In this document: positions 41,324 to 44,731 of the stretch, in pieces | Layout of the letters: every line of letters begins with the position of its first letter | Numbering within the stretch: position 1 is the first letter of the stretch | Assembly: GCA_002340985.1 (NCBI GenBank) | Contig: DDNC01000002.1 | Coordinates: 163,413-208,143 of the forward strand | Direction of reading: 5' to 3' | Source of the DNA: Firmicutes bacterium UBA2530 | GTDB taxonomy: Bacteria; Bacillota; Clostridia; Tissierellales; Sedimentibacteraceae | DNA: 44,731 bases | The notes under the pieces: model-generated | Told to the model about the DNA's origin: nothing | What the model saw: only the letters and a program-made list of their open reading frames with translations | Databases searched by the model: none | Position numbers and translations under genes: made by a program

Positions 41324-41884
41324 TTAGTCGTTTGATGAGTCTATGGGACTCGGAGGAATTACAAACACCTGATTTGGGCCTGTTCCCGCAGAGCCTGCAG
41401 CTGCCGGAATGAGCTGAACATTAAATGTGGTGGTTGTGTCAGGGAATATGCGGAAGTCCATTATATTGACAGTATAGTAATTTACGGCCTGCACCCTTAA
41501 ATTGTATGTGCTGAAGTAATAATGGCTGCTTTCCATGGGGTCTTGAGGATTATAGGACGAAGGTAATTCTATGGTTGGAACCTTTCCGTTGGCATCTGTA
41601 ACCTGATGAGATATTATATTTTCATCACCATTGTCGTCCAGTGTGTATACAGTTACCACCGCACCCTCAACAGGTAGGGCACCGGAAGCCGTAAACACAC
41701 TCACGGCGAGGTATCCTATGGCAGGCTGCTGCGCAGGCTGTTCCGGAACGGTTCCAGGCTCGGCAGGAGCAGCGGGAACATTACCCTGCTGAGGTGTTTC
41801 TTGAACAAGAACAGAGAGTTTTTCAGTGTTTTTTAAAAGCAAATTTCGCGCTATGTATGGTTTGTTAAAGTTATTATTTCGCAC
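41324..41884 (-). CDS. Protein with carboxypeptidase-regulatory-like (CnaB-type) domain
   Basis: A 186-residue protein. It has a basic N-terminal region, a Pro/Ala/Gln-rich linker (PAAPAEPGTVPEQPAQQPA), then a beta-rich domain of about 110 residues (AVSVFTASGALPVEGAVVTV ... TTTTFNVQLIP) of the carboxypeptidase regulatory-like/CnaB type, and a Ser/Pro tail. The start is GTG (41884, minus) after AAAGGTG. It leads an operon with the SleC-like and peptidoglycan-binding genes (13 and 8 bp gaps), so a spore-coat or cortex-associated role is likely (inference). Confidence 0.75.
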   Translation of the reverse strand: MRNNNFNKPYIARNLLLKNTEKLSVLVQETPQQGNVPAAPAEPGTVPEQPAQQPAIGYLAVSVFTASGALPVEGAVVTVYTLDDNGDENIISHQVTDANGKVPTIELPSSYNPQDPMESSHYYFSTYNLRVQAVNYYTVNIMDFRIFPDTTTTFNVQLIPAAAGSAGTGPNQVFVIPPSPIDSSND

Positions 41885-41994
41885 TAAGTTTCACACCTTT
41901 CTTATAATATACATTACAAATAATATATATTATATGCAGTCGGATTCAATTTGTTTATGCAATAAATTATTGCCTCAACGGCAGTTGTGTATGG

Positions 41995-42000
41995 TATAAT
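41995..42000 (+). promoter_or_regulatory. Extended -10 of the amidohydrolase gene
   Basis: TGG-TATAAT (-10 at 41995-42000) has TTGCCT at 41970-41975, 19 bp upstream. It overlaps an in-frame ATG at 41987, which rules that ATG out as the start codon. Confidence 0.6.
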
Positions 42001-42025
42001 GTTGAAAAAAGCATGGAGAAGCTAT

Positions 42026-43321
42026 ATGATAAATTCTAAAATTTTATTAAAAAATGGTAATATAATTGATGAAAATGGAAATTTGGAAAAGAATATGAGC
42101 ATATATATTGATAATGGCAAGATAGCCGGAATTTCCAGAGAGGAAGGGCATGAGGGATATGAAGTTATAGACTGTACAGGACTGTATGTTACTCCGGGAT
42201 TTGTGAACCTTCACACACATTCGCCTATGAATATACTTAAAGGTATCGCAGAGGATATTTCAATAGATAACTGGTTTAACGAAAAAATATTTCCCTATGA
42301 AAGCAAGCTTAAAACGGAGGATATTTATTGGGGTACGGTAATTGCGGCCGCAGAAATGATTAATAACGGCGTTACCGCATTTGCTGACCATTACTTCTGC
42401 CAGGAATCAGTTTACAGGGCGGTTGCAGATATAGGAATAAGAGGTGATATTGCTCCCACCATATTTGGTCTTGCCGATGATTATGACCAGCAGCTTAAGA
42501 ATGCAGTGAGCTTTGTGGAGGAATATCGGGATAAAAATTTAAGAATAAGATTACGGCTTGGTCCCCACGCTCCATACACATGCCCGGGCGATAAATTGAA
42601 GGAAATTGTGAATGCTGCCAAAAAACTGAAAACAGGAATACATATACATGTTTCCGAAACAAAGGAACAGGTTGAGGAAAGCATGAGGCTTACAGGGAAA
42701 ACTCCGATAGAAGTGCTTTATGAAAGCGGCGGATTTGATATTGACGTAATAATAGCACATGGCCTGTGGACAACAAGAAAGGACTTGAGTTATATAAGCG
42801 ACAAAGCTGTGTTTGCATTCAGTCCCAAGACGTATATGAAGCTGAGCATGGGATACGGAAATATATATGAACTGAAAAATGAAATTAACTATTCATTCGG
42901 TACAGACGGAGCCGCAAGCTCCAACACGCTGAGCCCACTTGAGCAGGCAAGGCTGTTTGCATTGAACGGAAAATTCATTTCAGATGATGCGACTGCCTAT
43001 GAAACAAAGGATATATGGAGACAGTTGATGAAAGGGCATGATGCTCTTAAATTCAATACAGGGAAAATTGCCGAGGGACGGGAAGCAGACCTGCTAATAT
43101 GGAATTTAGATGCTGTAAATACATTTCCTGTTTATGACCCGCTGACATCCATAATTTACAGTTCTGATGCAAGCAACATCAGATATACCATGGTTCAGGG
43201 GGAGTTCTTGAAATATGACGGAATATTGAAGGCTGATATTAGGTCAATAATAAGCAAGGTAGGGGAAATACAAAAAGAAATACTTGAAAGAGGAAAAGGA
43301 AAAAGCAAGGTAAGCTATTAA
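42026..43321 (+). CDS. Amidohydrolase, SAH/MTA deaminase (MtaD/TrzA) type
   Basis: A 431-residue metal-dependent deaminase. It has an HxH motif in NLHTHSPMNILKG (near residue 60), metal His in GIHIHVSETKEQVEESM (near 200) and IIAHGLWT (near 235), and the catalytic Asp in FGTDGAASSN (near 290). The sequence fits 5-methylthioadenosine/S-adenosylhomocysteine deaminases and related TrzA-like enzymes. The start ATG 42026 has GGAGAAG and lies after the promoter. A disulfide-reductase-type flavoprotein gene follows by 58 bp. Confidence 0.87.
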   Translation: MINSKILLKNGNIIDENGNLEKNMSIYIDNGKIAGISREEGHEGYEVIDCTGLYVTPGFVNLHTHSPMNILKGIAEDISIDNWFNEKIFPYESKLKTEDIYWGTVIAAAEMINNGVTAFADHYFCQESVYRAVADIGIRGDIAPTIFGLADDYDQQLKNAVSFVEEYRDKNLRIRLRLGPHAPYTCPGDKLKEIVNAAKKLKTGIHIHVSETKEQVEESMRLTGKTPIEVLYESGGFDIDVIIAHGLWTTRKDLSYISDKAVFAFSPKTYMKLSMGYGNIYELKNEINYSFGTDGAASSNTLSPLEQARLFALNGKFISDDATAYETKDIWRQLMKGHDALKFNTGKIAEGREADLLIWNLDAVNTFPVYDPLTSIIYSSDASNIRYTMVQGEFLKYDGILKADIRSIISKVGEIQKEILERGKGKSKVSY

Positions 43322-43379
43322 AAGATTAAAGTAAGGTATAGTGGGTATGTATTTTATATGATAATCGGAGGAGGTTTTT

Positions 43380-44714
43380 ATGCGAACAATCATCATAGGA
43401 GCTGTTGCTGCAGGAACATCTGCCGCAACGGAAATAAGAAGAAACGATAAGCAGGCGGAAATAGTTATTTATGAGCGTGATAAATATATTTCCTACGCAG
43501 GCTGCGGGATGCCGTACTATATAGGAAAAGAATTTGATGATTTCAATGAACTGGTGCCAAGAGATCCGAATTTTTTCAAGACTAAAAGCAATATTGATGT
43601 TTTTACTGAACACAAAGTGCTGGCAATAGACCCCAATGAAAAAACAGTAAGTATAAAGAATCTTGTGACAGGTGAAATATTTCAGGACAAATATGACAGC
43701 CTTGTAATTGCCACGGGAGCCATGGCGGGAATTCCCGATATTGAGGGTGCTCATAGAAAAAATGTATTTATCTTGAGAAATATCAATCATATGAACGAAA
43801 TAAATACATTTATAGAAAATGAATCCCCCAAAAAGGCGGCGATAATCGGAACCGGATTTATAGGGCTTGAAATGTGCGAAATTTTCAGGAAGATTGGCAT
43901 GGATGTGTCACTGATTGCAAGATCCTCTGTTTCCAAGGGTATTGACAGGGATATGTCTGCATTCATTGAAGAGCACCTGAGAGAAAATGGAGTTATTGTT
44001 TATACTGATACAGCTACAAAAGAAATAACAGACAAGGGCGTAGTCGTAGGAGACGGAAGCCTGGTCGAAGCTGACATTGTGCTGCTGGCAACCGGAATCA
44101 AGCCCAATGTAGAGCTTGCTAAAAGCATAGGTGTCGAGCTGGGAAAAACAGGAGCCATAAAAACCGATAAGCATATGAGGACGAATATCCCAGATATCTA
44201 CAGCTGCGGGGATTGCATAGAGGTTTATAACAGCGTTACGGGAATGCCGGTGTACAAACCTTTAGGTTCCACTGCCAATAAAACAGGGACTATAGCAGGC
44301 AGCAACATATCAGGAAGGACAGAAGAATTCAGGGGGGTGCTTGGCACGGGTATTTACAGAATCTTTGACATGACGGTGGGACAGACGGGATTATCTGAGG
44401 AAGAGGCCAGAAAGCAGGGATTTGAAGTTGTTGCAATAATCGACAAAAAGGTTAACAAACCCGAATACATGGGCGGTAAGCCTATAATAATCAAGATTGC
44501 GGCAGATAAGAAAACAGGAAAAATGCTTGGGGCACAGGTAATAGGGTATGAAGGGGTGGATAAAAGGCTGGATGTGCTTGTCACGGCAATAACATTCGGA
44601 GCAAGACCGGGTGATTTGGTTCATCTTGACTTAGCATACACGCCGCCATATTCAATTCCCAGAGATCCGGTATACTATGCAGGAGCTAAACTGCAGCTTG
44701 AGTTGGATAAATAG
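43380..44714 (+). CDS. CoA-disulfide reductase-type flavoprotein
   Basis: A 444-residue FAD/NAD-linked reductase with single active Cys C42 in SYAGCGMPYYIG, characteristic of CoA-disulfide reductase and NADH oxidase/NADH-dependent persulfide reductase enzymes. It has the FAD motif GAVAAGTSAA, NAD motif GTGFIGLEMCEIF, TNIPDIYSCGDCIE, and a C-terminal dimerisation domain (LAYTPPYSIPRDPV, about 330-444). It reduces CoA disulfide, persulfide or oxygen with NAD(P)H. No rhodanese domain is fused. ATG 43380 follows GGAGGAGG. The choice between the three activities is not possible from sequence. Confidence 0.88.
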   Translation: MRTIIIGAVAAGTSAATEIRRNDKQAEIVIYERDKYISYAGCGMPYYIGKEFDDFNELVPRDPNFFKTKSNIDVFTEHKVLAIDPNEKTVSIKNLVTGEIFQDKYDSLVIATGAMAGIPDIEGAHRKNVFILRNINHMNEINTFIENESPKKAAIIGTGFIGLEMCEIFRKIGMDVSLIARSSVSKGIDRDMSAFIEEHLRENGVIVYTDTATKEITDKGVVVGDGSLVEADIVLLATGIKPNVELAKSIGVELGKTGAIKTDKHMRTNIPDIYSCGDCIEVYNSVTGMPVYKPLGSTANKTGTIAGSNISGRTEEFRGVLGTGIYRIFDMTVGQTGLSEEEARKQGFEVVAIIDKKVNKPEYMGGKPIIIKIAADKKTGKMLGAQVIGYEGVDKRLDVLVTAITFGARPGDLVHLDLAYTPPYSIPRDPVYYAGAKLQLELDK

Positions 44715-44731
44715 AAAGAGACAGCCACGGA

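Noticed and set aside
1..44731. CRISPR arrays, tRNA or rRNA genes, insertion sequences
   Set aside because: I saw no regularly spaced repeats, cloverleaf sequences with CCA ends, rRNA signatures or transposase genes.

Overview
The window is a 44.7 kb stretch of low-GC chromosomal DNA. It comes from an anaerobic, amino-acid-fermenting Clostridia-type Firmicute, probably spore-forming. The evidence is strong AGGAGG ribosome sites, TTG and GTG starts, oxygen-scavenging proteins (flavodiiron protein, rubrerythrin-like protein), an iron-only-hydrogenase-type regulator, a SleC-like spore cortex enzyme, a TudS-like/ECF pair of C. difficile type, and apparent UGA-encoded selenocysteine. A Sedimentibacter- or Tissierellales-like source is my guess only. 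I see no rRNA, tRNA, CRISPR, insertion sequence or prophage, and no gene-free stretch longer than 300 bases.

The most interesting content is two genes read through an in-frame UGA. At 116-478 an ArsC/Spx-fold reductase has UGA exactly where the family has its catalytic Cys, followed by a textbook bacterial SECIS hairpin. At 21014-21469 a MarR-family regulator with a strong ribosome site has UGA at codon 7, near the position used by redox-sensing cysteines of OhrR-type regulators; its SECIS-like hairpin lies at the same distance (20 nt) from the UGA. Next to it, behind its own promoter and a 51-bp near-perfect palindrome, are an AhpD-like CxxC protein and a dihydrolipoamide dehydrogenase carrying its own lipoyl domain. 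My reading is a peroxide or redox response module: a selenocysteine sensor-repressor controlling a thiol/lipoamide peroxidase chain. This is inferred from sequence and context, not demonstrated.

Layout: 1-5.7 kb holds the arsC-like selenoprotein, a 50-aa membrane peptide, a flavodiiron protein, MetY, a rubrerythrin-like protein, an SPFH/Arc pair and an orphan. From 5.9 to 13 kb there is an AmmeMemoRadiSam A/B fusion, an SDR, a heterodimeric ABC exporter, a TM1266-like regulator and a membrane protein. From 13 to 16.1 kb (minus strand) lies a permease/amidohydrolase operon. From 16.3 to 20.8 kb a YesMN-type two-component system, whose kinase is frameshifted, is divergent from an exported flavinylated reductase with urocanate-reductase-like active-site residues. 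The redox module follows at 20.9-23.8 kb, then an sdpRI-type autoregulated immunity operon (23.9-24.9 kb), pruA (minus), a tandem gamma-carbonic-anhydrase-like protein (minus) with complementary metal ligands in its two halves, and the CD3073/CD3072-type ECF/TudS pair (27.9-29.0 kb).

From 29 to 36.2 kb are housekeeping and quality-control genes: YbjQ, ProX-type Ala-tRNA(Pro) editing, a beta-lactamase-fold hydrolase, Tag, NlpC/P60, AlaX, CsaA, a universal stress protein, a flavodoxin pseudogene and HutD. From 36.4 to 44.7 kb are a PAS-GGDEF-HD-GYP c-di-GMP enzyme, Xpt, a three-gene spore-lysis cluster (minus), an SAH/MTA-deaminase-type amidohydrolase and a CoA-disulfide-reductase-type flavoprotein. 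Most convergent gene pairs share a bidirectional hairpin terminator.
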